Notes: generated by a model from the sequence alone, not told the origin. A DNA stretch of 7,071 nucleotides from an uncultured Clostridia bacterium (GCA_934277655.1 CAKQVC010000104.1:1-7071), one strand, 5' to 3'. Numbered from the stretch's first letter, positions 1 through 6,620 are shown. Program-made: numbers and translations.

Positions 1-525
1 ATTGCAAAGGCTTACATTTTTTACATTGTTTTCAGCAAGGCGCTCCAGCCCTTTCTTCATGCCATAAGTAAAAATACTTGCGATCCCCAGGACGTCTGCT
101 CCTGCTTCTCTCAGCACCTTTACTGTGTCTACTGCAGAACCGGCTGTCGAGATCAGATCCTCGACTACTACTACTTTCTGCCCCGGCAGAAGCTTTCCTT
201 CAATCTGATTGGTACGACCGTGGTCTTTCGCAGAGCTTCTTACATATCCCATCGGAATGTCCATCAAATGTCCGACGATTGCTGCATGAGCAATGCCGGC
301 TGTACTGGTACCCATAACCAGCTCACATTCCGGATAGTTTTCACGGATAACCTCTACAAGGCCGTTTTCTACCATGGTTCTCACATCCGGTGCCGTCAGC
401 GTCAGACGGTTATCACAGTAAATCGGGCTTTTGATTCCACTTGCCCAGGTAAACGGTTCTTCCGGTCTTAAAAAGACAGCTTCGATCGAAAGCAGTCCTT
501 TCGCAATTTCTTTTTTTAATTCCAT
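1..525 (-). CDS. pyrE: Orotate phosphoribosyltransferase, 3' end cut by window edge
   Basis: This enzyme joins orotate to PRPP to give OMP, the fifth step of de novo UMP synthesis, in the cytoplasm. The 175 residues present are open without a stop and run off the left edge, so about the last 50 residues of a usual 220-230 aa protein are missing. Visible family marks are the N-terminal block [16 protein letters not shown] (residues 25-40), the catalytic loop [15 protein letters not shown] (96-110, with Lys100 and His102), and the PRPP-binding motif [14 protein letters not shown] (118-131). The start is ATG at 525, with AAGGAG nine bases upstream. It is the last pyr gene visible and lies 146 bp after pyrF, an unusually long gap for this otherwise tightly packed operon. 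Assignment is firm. Confidence 0.97.
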   Translation of the reverse strand, partial: MELKKEIAKGLLSIEAVFLRPEEPFTWASGIKSPIYCDNRLTLTAPDVRTMVENGLVEVIRENYPECELVMGTSTAGIAHAAIVGHLMDIPMGYVRSSAKDHGRTNQIEGKLLPGQKVVVVEDLISTAGSAVDTVKVLREAGADVLGIASIFTYGMKKGLERLAENNVKNVSLCN

Positions 526-671
526 AATTCTATTCTCCTTTTTGCTACAGCTTCTGCTTCAGCCTTCATTTTTCATTTTCTTTTCTTTCATGTTTCGATA
601 CCACTGACCGGCCATACGATTTTGCCTGCCGCCAGTCATTTTTTCTCTCGGTCAACAGCCATCTAAAACGA
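526..671 (-). other. pyrF-pyrE spacer with possible hairpin and a 26-codon open frame
   Basis: This 146-bp gap separates pyrF from pyrE, whereas the other pyr genes overlap or sit 15 bp apart. On the transcribed strand TGACTGGC (640-633 region) can pair with GCCGGTCA further downstream, one pair being G-U. An upstream TGACCG could compete for the same downstream arm. An ATG-initiated frame of 26 codons (639 to 559) starts MTGGRQNRM and becomes lysine-rich, but has only a weak purine run (GAGAG) ahead of it. No -10/-35 pair and no T-run terminator were found. It may be an unstructured spacer, an mRNA processing site or a small peptide gene; none is shown. Confidence 0.3.
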
Positions 672-1370
672 TCAGCCGACAAATTCACTGATGCATCTTC
701 TGTATGCCGCAACCGGGTCTTCTGCCTGTGTGATCGGACGACCTACTACGATATAGTCCGAACCGATTTCCTTTGCACGAGCCGGTGTTGTAATTCTGAC
801 CTGATCTCCCGCATCGCCATCTGCAAAACGCACACCCGGTGTTACAGTAAGGAAGTCTTCCCCACAGGTTTCATGAACTTTGGAAGCTTCCAGCGGAGAA
901 CATACAACGCCGTCCAGCCCTGCCTTCTTCGCATTTGCTGCATAATGATCCACAACCTCTTCCAGAGGTTTTTCGATCAGAAGATCCTTTTCCATTCTTT
1001 CCTGATCGGTAGAAGTCAGCTGTGTTACTGCAATCAAAAGCGGACGGGTTCCATCCGGTCTTGTCAGGCCTTCCAGTGCTGCTTCCATCATAGCAATGGT
1101 TCCACCCGCATGAAGGTTGCACATGTCAACGTCCAGCCCCGAAAGAACTTTCATTGCTTTCTTTACCGTGTTCGGGATGTCATGCAGTTTCAGATCCAGG
1201 AAAATCTTATGTCCTCTCTGCTTGATCTGCCTGACGATTTGCGGACCTTCCGCATAAAACAGTTCCATACCGATTTTTACATACGGCTTTTCATCCGTAA
1301 ACTTGTCTAAAAACGCCAGCGTTTCTTCCGCAGAAGCGAAATCGCAAGCCACAATCACGTCTTTTCCCAT
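672..1370 (-). CDS. pyrF: Orotidine-5'-phosphate decarboxylase
   Basis: It decarboxylates OMP to UMP, the last step of de novo pyrimidine synthesis. The protein has 232 residues, normal for the short bacterial PyrF group. The catalytic signature is clear: Lys32 in YVKIG, and Asp59, Lys61 and Asp64 in [12 protein letters not shown] (57-68). The phosphate-binding part is TPGVR (177-181) with Arg211 in VVGRPIT. The start ATG uses the last A of the pyrD stop codon (TAATG), and GGAGG lies just upstream within the end of pyrD, so translation is probably coupled to pyrD. The product supplies UMP, the expected co-effector of PyrR acting on the operon leader. Confidence 0.98.
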   Translation of the reverse strand: MGKDVIVACDFASAEETLAFLDKFTDEKPYVKIGMELFYAEGPQIVRQIKQRGHKIFLDLKLHDIPNTVKKAMKVLSGLDVDMCNLHAGGTIAMMEAALEGLTRPDGTRPLLIAVTQLTSTDQERMEKDLLIEKPLEEVVDHYAANAKKAGLDGVVCSPLEASKVHETCGEDFLTVTPGVRFADGDAGDQVRITTPARAKEIGSDYIVVGRPITQAEDPVAAYRRCISEFVG

Positions 1371-2335
1371 TAATGTGCTCCTCCTGTTATTTCCTTTAAA
1401 TTTGTAATTCCATATTTCTTACATACCCTTGGTAAATCTTCAATTATATTTTTACAGGCAAATGGATCCACCAGGTTCGCCGCCCCGATTTCAACCGCCG
1501 ATGCACCTGCCAGCATCATTTCCACAACTTCCTCAGCACTGGTAATACCGCCTATCCCAACGATTGGAATATCCACAGCTTCATAAACCTGATATACCAT
1601 TCTCAGTGCTACCGGAAGAATCGCATGTCCCGAAAATCCGCCCATTTTATTAGCGATAACCGGCTTTTTCGTTTTTAAGTCAATCCTCATGCCCAGAAGC
1701 GTATTAATCATGCTGATGCCGTCCGCTCCAGCTGCCTCGCAAGCCTTGGCGATCGAAACAATATCCGTCACGTTCGGCGATAATTTGATCAGCATCGGCT
1801 TTTTCGTTACCTTTCTGACTGCCGCTGTAACCTCTGCTGCAGACTCCGGACAGGTTCCGAACGCCATTCCACCGCCGTGAACATTGGGGCAGCTGACGTT
1901 GATCTCAAACCAGCCGATCTGATGATACGCCTCTTCATCCGCTTCCAGTTTTGCCACCGTTTCCACATAGTCATTGACCGAAAATCCGCTGACATTGGCC
2001 ATTACCGGCTTATGAAAAATCTTTGCCAGCTCCGGAAGCTCCTTACTGATAACCGCATCCACACCGGGATTTTGCAGGCCCACTGCATTGATCATGCCAT
2101 CCGGACACTCTGCAATACGCGGTGTCGGATTTCCAAATCTCGGTTCCAGCGTTGTTCCCTTAAAAGAAAACGTCCCCAGACAGTTTATATCATAAAGTTC
2201 ATGAAACTCTCTTCCATATCCAAAAGTTCCGCTGGCTGGAATTACCGGATTATCCATGGCAACCCCACAAAGCTCCACCGCCAGATCCACATATCCCTGC
2301 ACCATTCCGGCATCTTTCTGCTCTTTCTCTACCAT
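1370..2335 (-). CDS. pyrD: Dihydroorotate dehydrogenase class 1B, catalytic FMN subunit
   Basis: It oxidises dihydroorotate to orotate on FMN; electrons pass to NAD through the partner PyrK. Of its 321 residues, roughly 300 match the usual length and the first dozen are an extra N-terminal tail. Seen in the sequence: [13 protein letters not shown] (29-41), NAVGLQNPG (83-91), the catalytic loop NVSCPN with Cys149 as base (class 1 uses Cys, class 2 uses Ser), Lys184 in IKLSPN, Asn211 in [10 protein letters not shown], and the FMN phosphate loop GIGGI (260-264). The ATG at 2335 has AGGAG five bases upstream and overlaps the end of pyrK by 7 bp. Met11 is a possible later start, but its position relative to the ribosome binding site makes it less likely. 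Cys149 together with adjacent pyrK makes class 1B secure. Confidence 0.97.
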   Translation of the reverse strand: MVEKEQKDAGMVQGYVDLAVELCGVAMDNPVIPASGTFGYGREFHELYDINCLGTFSFKGTTLEPRFGNPTPRIAECPDGMINAVGLQNPGVDAVISKELPELAKIFHKPVMANVSGFSVNDYVETVAKLEADEEAYHQIGWFEINVSCPNVHGGGMAFGTCPESAAEVTAAVRKVTKKPMLIKLSPNVTDIVSIAKACEAAGADGISMINTLLGMRIDLKTKKPVIANKMGGFSGHAILPVALRMVYQVYEAVDIPIVGIGGITSAEEVVEMMLAGASAVEIGAANLVDPFACKNIIEDLPRVCKKYGITNLKEITGGAH

Positions 2336-3066
2336 ATGATCTCCTCTCTTTCCAGCACCGGACCTTCCTTGCAGATCCGCTTATTTCCGTATTTCGTCTT
2401 GCAGGAACATCCCATGCAGGCACCAAACCCGCAGCCCATCCGTTCCTCGAAACTCAACTGCCCTGAAGTTTTCACCACACCGTCAATTGCTTTCAGCATC
2501 GGCTCCGGCCCACAAGTATAGAAGTAGGAATAGTCCATATTTTTCAGCACGTCCGTTACGAAACCCTTCGTTCCGGCAGAACCATCCACTGTTGTAATAA
2601 AGACCTCAGCTCCCAGTTTCCGGAAATCCTCTGCGCAAAATATTTCCTCCCGGGTATTAAATCCTAAAATGACTTTTACTTTTATCTCAGAATTTTCCTC
2701 TTTCAGTTTTCTCAGTAGTCCGTACAGCGGCGGTACACCTGCGCCTCCTCCGATCAGTACCGGCATATTGCCCGCTTTGGCCGTATCATAACCATTTCCC
2801 AGTCCGGTAAGGATATCCAGGCTTTCTCCGGCTTGCATCCTTGCCATAGTCTCGGTGCCACGACCAACTACCTTATATATGATTTTTATCGTATGTTCAT
2901 CGTAATCACAGACAGAAATCGGTCTCCTCAGAAAAAGTCCCTCTAATTTAATATTGATGAACTGCCCCGGGCGGACGCACACCGAAGTATCCCCTTCGAG
3001 CAACATTTCCCATACGCTGTCTGTCAGCGGTCTGTTTGTTTTTATCACATATTGACTCTGTTTCAT
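2329..3066 (-). CDS. pyrK: Dihydroorotate dehydrogenase electron-transfer subunit (FAD, [2Fe-2S])
   Basis: This subunit forms the heterotetramer with PyrD and carries electrons from FMN through a [2Fe-2S] cluster and FAD to NAD+. The 245 residues show the ferredoxin-reductase layout. The flavin-binding motif LRRPIS is at 46-51, the nucleotide-binding glycine loop GGGAGVPPL at 106-114, and TCGPEPM at 184-190. The C-terminal cluster ligands Cys212, Cys217, Cys220 and Cys232 have C-x4-C-x2-C-x11-C spacing, as in known PyrK proteins. An extra Cys222 lies inside the cluster loop. The start ATG at 3066 has AAGGA upstream and follows the pyrC stop by 15 bp; the 3' end overlaps pyrD. Nothing in the key residues looks damaged. 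Confidence 0.97.
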   Translation of the reverse strand: MKQSQYVIKTNRPLTDSVWEMLLEGDTSVCVRPGQFINIKLEGLFLRRPISVCDYDEHTIKIIYKVVGRGTETMARMQAGESLDILTGLGNGYDTAKAGNMPVLIGGGAGVPPLYGLLRKLKEENSEIKVKVILGFNTREEIFCAEDFRKLGAEVFITTVDGSAGTKGFVTDVLKNMDYSYFYTCGPEPMLKAIDGVVKTSGQLSFEERMGCGFGACMGCSCKTKYGNKRICKEGPVLEREEIIW

Positions 3067-3081
3067 CTTCTCTTCCTTCTC

Positions 3082-4296
3082 TTATCTTTCCCAGATTTTC
3101 CTGCCACCGAGGACATTCAGCATGCACTTCCCGAAAACCTTTCGTCCTGCAAACGGAGTGGCTTTTCCCATGGAAAGGAAATTTTCCGGTTTGATCTCGT
3201 ATTCTTCTCCAATGTTCCAGACTGCATAGTCCATAGCCGCCTGGGCATCCTCAAGTCCGAATCGTTTCCGCGGCATGACAGCCATCAGCTCGATCAGCCT
3301 GTCCAACGAGATGACACCTTTTTTTACCAGCTCTGTATAAAGAACCGGGAATGCCGTTTCCAGTCCCACGATTCCCATGGCACTGCCTGCAAGGCCTTTT
3401 GCCTTTTCCTCTGCGCTGTGTGGTGCATGGTCTGTAGCGATCATATCAATAGTCCCATCCTGAATGCCCCGGATCAGAGCTTCTCTGTCCTGAGCACTGC
3501 GGATTGGCGGATTCATTTTAAATCTTCCATCCTCCTGCAGATCTTCATCCGTAAAGATCAGATAATGGGGTGCTGTCTCACAGGTCACGTCCACACCTCT
3601 TGCCTTGGCTTCTCCAATGACTTCTACACTTTCTTTTGTGGAGATATGGCAGACATGATAACTGCATCCTGTCTTTTCAGCCAGCTTCAGATCGCGCTCG
3701 ATCGGCTTCCACTCACTCTCGGAACAGATTCCCTTGTGTCCGTGTGCGATTGCGTAGCTGCCGGCATGGATGTACCCACCGTTTCGAAGTGTCATATCTT
3801 CACAATGTGCTACAATAGGGAGGTTCAGTTGTTTTGCTGTCGTCATAGCCTGTTCCATCAGTACCGGGTCGTTGAGACCTACACCATCATCGCTGAAACC
3901 GATCACATAAGGCGCCATCGCCTCAAGCTCCGACAGTTCCTGTCCTTTTTCGCCTTTGGTAATGGATCCATAAGGCCGCACATCGATCACTGCGTCTTTT
4001 TTTATGATATTCAGCTGAATCTGAAGATTTCCCAGTGTGTCCGGCACCGGATCCAGATTGGGCATGGAAAAGATATGTCCGTATCCTGCCGATGCTGCTG
4101 CCTTGCTGCCTGTGTGGATTGTCTCTTTATAAAAAAATCCCGGCTCTCGTAAATGCACATGTACATCCACAAAAGATGGGATAATCAAAAACGATTCATC
4201 TGAGAAATCGCTGTATATGTTTCTGAAACGGTTGTTAAAATCGTCTGCGAAAACTTTGTATTTCGACTCTGCTGTTTTAGCTTCTGCAAATTTCAT
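3082..4296 (-). CDS. pyrC: Dihydroorotase, class I
   Basis: It interconverts carbamoyl-aspartate and dihydroorotate, the third step of the pathway. The 404 residues carry the metal and catalytic signature of class I dihydroorotase: DVHVHLREPG with His46 and His48, SMPN (77-80), ITKGEKGQEL (112-121), FSDDG (134-138, the Asp pair that replaces carboxylated Lys in many members), His164 in IVAHCED, His217 in CHIST, and Asp289 in ATDHAPH. The region before the first His motif is short, about 40 residues. The start is the ATG at 4296, with GGAGG seven bases upstream. An in-frame ATG 42 bp upstream would lie within the leader terminator and has no comparable site. It is the first gene of the operon, directly behind the attenuator. 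Confidence 0.96.
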   Translation of the reverse strand: MKFAEAKTAESKYKVFADDFNNRFRNIYSDFSDESFLIIPSFVDVHVHLREPGFFYKETIHTGSKAAASAGYGHIFSMPNLDPVPDTLGNLQIQLNIIKKDAVIDVRPYGSITKGEKGQELSELEAMAPYVIGFSDDGVGLNDPVLMEQAMTTAKQLNLPIVAHCEDMTLRNGGYIHAGSYAIAHGHKGICSESEWKPIERDLKLAEKTGCSYHVCHISTKESVEVIGEAKARGVDVTCETAPHYLIFTDEDLQEDGRFKMNPPIRSAQDREALIRGIQDGTIDMIATDHAPHSAEEKAKGLAGSAMGIVGLETAFPVLYTELVKKGVISLDRLIELMAVMPRKRFGLEDAQAAMDYAVWNIGEEYEIKPENFLSMGKATPFAGRKVFGKCMLNVLGGRKIWER

Positions 4297-4310
4297 AGTG
4301 ATTCCTCCGT

Positions 4311-4342
4311 ATAAAATAAAAATCCTGCCACCCGGCAAGATT
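4311..4342 (-). terminator. Attenuator terminator in the pyr leader
   Basis: On the transcribed strand AATCTTGCC (4342-4334) pairs with GGCAGGATT (4329-4321) as a 9-bp stem with one G-U pair around a GGGT loop. TTTATTTTAT follows at once. The stem ends only a few bases before the pyrC ribosome binding site, so it can only act as a regulated stop before the first pyr gene. Its 5' arm is also one side of the antiterminator pairing, making the two structures exclusive. Confidence 0.85.
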
Positions 4343-4416
4343 CAGATCATTCGCATTCAAACCATGGAAAGTCTTTCTGACTCTCCCAGCTTCACTCACT
4401 ATGTCCACCTTGCCGA
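4332..4416 (-). promoter_or_regulatory. Antiterminator pairing of the pyr leader
   Basis: Leader bases 4416-4407 (TCGGCAAGGT) can pair with 4341-4332 (ATCTTGCCGG) over 10 positions, 7 of them a perfect run (CGGCAAG with CTTGCCG). Forming this long-range helix uses up the 5' arm of the terminator and would allow readthrough into pyrC. A local hairpin, GGAGAGTC-AGAAA-GACTTTCC (about 4386-4366), sits inside the loop and may bring the two arms together. This is read from complementarity, not from a folding calculation. Confidence 0.75.
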
Positions 4417-4440
4417 CATCTCTGTATCGCGCTTAAAGAT
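4407..4440 (-). promoter_or_regulatory. Anti-antiterminator hairpin with PyrR-type binding loop
   Basis: The core GATA-CAGAGA-TGTC (4428-4415) fits the known PyrR binding loop, consensus ARUCCNGNGAGGYU, with compensated changes. The hexaloop CAGAGA matches CNGNGA, the U-G pair is kept, and a C-G and an A-U pair are replaced by A-U and G-C. The stem continues as C-G, a bulged G, two G/C pairs, a UAA bulge on the 5' side, and AUCUU paired with AAGGU. A purine-containing bulge below the loop is known for PyrR sites. The 3' side of this hairpin contains CGGCAAGG, the antiterminator strand, so PyrR with UMP would be expected to favour termination. Confidence 0.78.
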
Positions 4441-4454
4441 TTCTTACTCTTAAC

Positions 4455-4483
4455 AGAATACCATAGGACCCGGCGGGTGTCAA
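4455..4483 (-). promoter_or_regulatory. Sigma-A-type promoter of the pyr operon
   Basis: On the minus strand TTGACA (4483-4478) is followed after 17 bases by TATTCT (4460-4455), with a TG extension one base before the -10. Transcription would begin near 4448 and give a leader of about 150 nt before pyrC. The -35 is perfect and the -10 has one or two departures from consensus. It sits right after the terminator of the upstream gene, which separates the two units. Confidence 0.85.
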
Positions 4484-4493
4484 GGGATTCCCC

Positions 4494-4560
4494 AAATAAA
4501 AAAGACCACCGCCGGAAGTTTTCTTCAAACACTCTTCTATGTCCCTCCGGTCAATGGTCC
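4494..4560 (-). terminator. Intrinsic terminator of the DUF1805 gene
   Basis: GACCATTGACCGGAGG (from 4559) pairs with CTTCCGGCGGTGGTC (4518-4504) on the minus strand. The stem has about 14 pairs with a single bulged A and three G-U pairs, and a loop of about 25 nt. TTTTTTATTT follows at 4503-4494. The plus strand also ends in a T-rich run (CCTTTTCT), so weak bidirectional action is possible. It lies about 95 bp after the stop codon of the DUF1805 gene and ends 11 bp before the pyr -35. Confidence 0.85.
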
Positions 4561-4656
4561 TTTTCTACGATCATAAGTCACAGTTCTCAGTAAAAGTCAT
4601 TGCTCTTACTTATCTGCTGGCTTTTCGCCTCCTGCACTTTTTACAGGGGAATCCTT

Positions 4657-4959
4657 CTATTTATTCAGGATATCGCAGACTTCTGCACCGGTCATGCCAA
4701 CCTTGATGCCAAGTTTTTCTGCTTCCGGCAGTACTGCCTTTACCGGATTTGCAAGAATTTCTTCAAAAGAGCTTCCGCCGATCACGCAGGCTGCATCTCC
4801 AAATTTCGCTGCTGCTTCCTGATTCAGATAACCACACATAATATATCCGTGCTTACCCACAAGAACGATCATGTTCGGGTGTCCTTCGCCGCCCGGAGCC
4901 TGAAGAAGTACTCCCTGAACTTGATTACCGTTAACGTTTAAAATTTCTGTCTTGATCAT
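4657..4959 (-). CDS. DUF1805 / YunC-family small protein of unknown function
   Basis: The 100-residue product resembles Bacillus YunC (DUF1805), a family without an established function. The recognisable family blocks are KHGYIMCGYLN (36-46) and the C-terminal EAEKLGIKVGMTGAEVCDIL (79-98). Length and order of blocks match a full single-domain member. No signal peptide or membrane segment is seen, so it is probably cytoplasmic. The ATG at 4959 has AAGGAG nine bases upstream. It appears to be a one-gene unit with its own promoter and terminator, upstream of and co-directional with the pyr operon but separate from it. I infer no functional link to pyrimidine synthesis. The family call comes from remembered motif similarity and is fairly firm. 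Confidence 0.8.
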   Translation of the reverse strand: MIKTEILNVNGNQVQGVLLQAPGGEGHPNMIVLVGKHGYIMCGYLNQEAAAKFGDAACVIGGSSFEEILANPVKAVLPEAEKLGIKVGMTGAEVCDILNK

Positions 4960-5132
4960 TTTCGCAATCTCCTTTTCCAGTTATTGTCACTAATCTATCT
5001 TTTATGCAGGTATACGCCTGCAGCCGGCCGGCACATCATTTCCGTTTGTTTTCATTCTGCTTCAGCATCTTCAGCACGGTTTTTTGCTGCTCTGCAGGGG
5101 ACAGAAATAAGGGAAATAAAACCTGCAAGCAT

Positions 5133-5161
5133 AGTATACTTCATTTTTCTAATCGAAACAA
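5133..5161 (-). promoter_or_regulatory. Candidate promoter of the DUF1805 gene
   Basis: Minus-strand TTGTTT (5161-5156) and TATACT (5138-5133) are spaced by 17 bases. The -10 is a close match; the -35 keeps only TTG and one further base. The start would be near 5126, giving a leader of about 165 nt before the ATG at 4959. No better pair was seen closer to the gene. Confidence 0.55.
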
Positions 5162-5276
5162 CTATAATTTATTTCAACATTTTATCTCACTGGACAGTTA
5201 ATTGCCTGCTCCATCTTCGAATTATATTTTTTCCTGACACGCGATGAATTTACGACTTTTCGTACCATAGAGCAAA

Positions 5277-5295
5277 TTACTAACAAATTATCTTT
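5277..5295 (+). repeat. 19-bp imperfect direct repeat, left copy
   Basis: TTACTAACAAATTATCTTT here matches 18 of 19 bases with a second copy at 6767-6785. The copies flank the lysO segment about 1.49 kb apart. The similarity does not extend beyond the 19 bp. It could be a chance AT-rich match, a shared upstream element or a scar of insertion. Confidence 0.5.
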
Positions 5296-5350
5296 GTAAA
5301 AAAGAAATATAGAAAGAAGTATAGATTCTTTGAAAATAAGAGTGACATTC

Positions 5351-5416
5351 ATGGAAGAATGGAGTAAAATAAAGAAACAGGAAAATTCAGACCGTCAGCT
5401 TGTGATCAAGGTCTGA
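5351..5416 (+). CDS. Possible 21-codon leader ORF upstream of lysO
   Basis: An ATG frame of 21 codons begins MEEWSKIKKQ and ends in TGA at 5414-5416. It is rich in Lys and Glu. There is no good ribosome binding site (only AAGAG about 10 bases upstream), which weakens the case. Its last third lies within the hairpin at 5386-5417, and it ends 10 bp before a second short frame. I recognise no family. It may be a chance frame or the remnant of a larger gene; the frame extends upstream without a start to a stop at 5297. Confidence 0.25.
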   Translation: MEEWSKIKKQENSDRQLVIKV

Positions 5417-5417
5417 G
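5386..5417 (+). promoter_or_regulatory. Hairpin overlapping the ribosome binding site of the second leader ORF
   Basis: TTCAGACC (5386-5393) pairs with GGTCTGAG (5410-5417): seven Watson-Crick pairs plus a terminal U-G, with a 16-nt loop that can form a small inner TTG/CAA stem. The 3' arm runs into the GAGGAAG ribosome binding site of the next frame, so the hairpin could limit translation. There is no T-run, so it is not an intrinsic terminator. Confidence 0.45.
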
Positions 5418-5426
5418 GAAGTTTCT

Positions 5427-5498
5427 ATGAGTGAATTGGAAGAATTAAAGGAGAAGACCCGCATCATGAAATTCGAGGGAACAACATGCTATTGTTAA
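5427..5498 (+). CDS. Possible 23-codon ORF overlapping the lysO start
   Basis: This ATG frame encodes 23 residues starting MSELEELKEKTRI and ending with the unusual tail TTCYC before TAA. AGGAAG sits seven bases before the ATG, a better site than for the preceding short frame. It overlaps the first 13 bases of lysO in another frame, an arrangement typical of translational coupling. The composition (Glu, Lys, Leu) looks protein-like, but the length is too short to judge and no family is recognised. It may be a leader peptide controlling lysO or a chance frame. Confidence 0.35.
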   Translation: MSELEELKEKTRIMKFEGTTCYC

Positions 5499-6565
5499 TA
5501 TTATATTGGACGATTATGCTTATCTGCTACGCGGCGGCCTCAAAGCTGCGCGGGTACGCTGAAAATTTTTCTTTTATTGATCAGGCGCTGAATCTTGTAA
5601 TCTATCTGCTTGTTTGCGTGATGGGGCTGCGCATGGGAGCGAATGAAGAGGTTACATCGAATCTTGGAACCATCGGGCTGCAGTCTGTTTTGATTACACT
5701 GTTGACGGTGGGCGGTAGTATGCTGGCTGTGTTTGTGACGCGCAAGATTGTCGGAATTGATCGCCACGCATTGCTGGTTGTACGCAAAAAAAGCTGTGTG
5801 ACAACAGCTGAGAAAGATGTTGCTACGATGTCAGAGATTTCTAAGGAACTGGAAATCGCTACGGAGAATGCGGTACCTGTTGTCGAGGCTTTTGAAGAAA
5901 CAAAAACAGCCGAGGTTGAAACAGTTGAGGCGAAACACGGCTCCGGTGCCAAGACGACCCTGCTGATTCTGACCTTTGTTATCATCGGCATGCTAGGCGG
6001 ATATTATGTCGTGCCGCGCTTCTTCTCCGACCTGCAGGTGTTTCAGAATATGTCCGGCAGCTGGTTGACTGCGGGTATTTGTATCCTGCTTGGTCTGGTC
6101 GGCTTCAGCATGGGGCTTTCGGGAACTGTGGTAGATAATCTGAAAACGATCGGCTTTCGAGTATTGTTCTTCCCGGTCGCTGCAGTGGCGGGCAGCCTGC
6201 TGGCAGGCGTGTTGTTCGGATTGCTCGCGCCGCTGACGGTTGGTGAAGCGGTAGCCGTCAGCGCAGGCTTCGGCTGGTATACGCTTGCACCGAGCATGAT
6301 TACCGAGGCCGGACATGCGGTAGCCGGTGCGATTTCATTCATGCACAATGTGATTCGCGAGACCCTCGGCATCATCATCATTCCACTGGCAGCGCAAAAG
6401 ATCGGTTATATTGAAGCGATAGCGATTCCCGGTGTCTCCGCGATGGATATCTGTATGCCGATCGTTGAACGTTCCTGCAATCAGGAAACCTTGGTGTATT
6501 CGTTCTGCACCGGTGCTCTGATGTGCATCGCCGTACCGTTGGTCGTGCCGCTGGTGCTCACATAG
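5486..6565 (+). CDS. lysO: LysO-family lysine exporter (DUF340 transporter)
   Basis: The 359-residue membrane protein matches the LysO (YbjE) family, whose E. coli member exports L-lysine. It has two related halves. The N-terminal half (1-99) has about three hydrophobic segments and the motif VMGLRMGANEEV (45-56). The C-terminal half (155-359) has further segments, LLGLVGFSMGLSG (201-213), SAGFGWYTLAPSMITE (259-274), HNVIRETLGIIIIPL (287-301) and SAMDICMPIVER (318-329), the most conserved family block. A polar, glutamate-rich linker of about 55 residues (100-155) joins them and makes the protein longer than the usual 300. The ATG at 5486 has GAGGG six bases upstream. It is monocistronic and divergent from its left neighbour. 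Family assignment is good; lysine as substrate is inferred. Confidence 0.85.
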   Translation: MLLLILYWTIMLICYAAASKLRGYAENFSFIDQALNLVIYLLVCVMGLRMGANEEVTSNLGTIGLQSVLITLLTVGGSMLAVFVTRKIVGIDRHALLVVRKKSCVTTAEKDVATMSEISKELEIATENAVPVVEAFEETKTAEVETVEAKHGSGAKTTLLILTFVIIGMLGGYYVVPRFFSDLQVFQNMSGSWLTAGICILLGLVGFSMGLSGTVVDNLKTIGFRVLFFPVAAVAGSLLAGVLFGLLAPLTVGEAVAVSAGFGWYTLAPSMITEAGHAVAGAISFMHNVIRETLGIIIIPLAAQKIGYIEAIAIPGVSAMDICMPIVERSCNQETLVYSFCTGALMCIAVPLVVPLVLT

Positions 6566-6568
6566 ATT

Positions 6569-6620
6569 CGAAAAAAGAAGCTGTCGTTGTACAAAATCAC
6601 TATTTGCTTGCTTTTTTTCG
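6569..6620 (+). terminator. Weak candidate terminator of lysO
   Basis: Four bases after the stop codon, CGAAAAAAGAAGC (6569-6581) can pair with GCTTGCTTTTTTTCG (6606-6620) with two single-base bulges, around a 24-nt loop. The T-run is part of the stem instead of following it, so termination would be inefficient or the structure may serve mRNA 3' stability. Confidence 0.35.

Larger units (their letters stand above)
4960..5485. other. Divergent intergenic region between the DUF1805 gene and lysO
   Basis: This 526-bp stretch separates a minus-strand and a plus-strand gene. From left to right it holds a leader of about 165 nt for the DUF1805 gene, rich in CTGCAGG-type repeats; the palindrome GCCGGCCGGC (5023-5032); a minus-strand promoter (5133-5161); AT-rich sequence; one copy of a 19-bp repeat (5277-5295); two very short plus-strand frames; and a hairpin before lysO. 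I found no well-spaced plus-strand promoter for lysO; AT-rich boxes between 5215 and 5330 are all poor matches. No tRNA or recognised riboswitch was found, and nothing resembling the conserved lysine riboswitch core was seen. Confidence 0.6.

Noticed and set aside
1877..2521. Plus-strand frame of 214 codons
   Set aside because: It is antisense to pyrD and pyrK, with Cys/His/Ile-rich composition typical of a shadow frame.
3052..4152. Long plus-strand open frame of 366 codons
   Set aside because: It lies wholly antisense to pyrC, whose motifs are unmistakable; it shows no domain and has no matching ribosome binding site.
4297..4338. Longer pyrC with a start 42 bp upstream at 4338
   Set aside because: The extension would be translated from within the attenuator terminator stem and has no ribosome binding site, while ATG 4296 has GGAGG at good spacing and matches the family start.
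5052..5144. Minus-strand 30-codon frame beginning MKYTMLAGFISLIS, signal-peptide-like
   Set aside because: Its start codons overlap the -10 box of the candidate promoter and lie upstream of the expected transcription start; no ribosome binding site.
4984..5247. Plus-strand frames of 87 and 65 codons in the divergent region
   Set aside because: They have no ribosome binding site, overlap the leader and promoter of the minus-strand DUF1805 gene, and look like random hydrophobic translations.
5300..5485. Lysine riboswitch upstream of lysO
   Set aside because: The conserved lysine aptamer core sequences are not present and the leader is too short for the five-helix fold.
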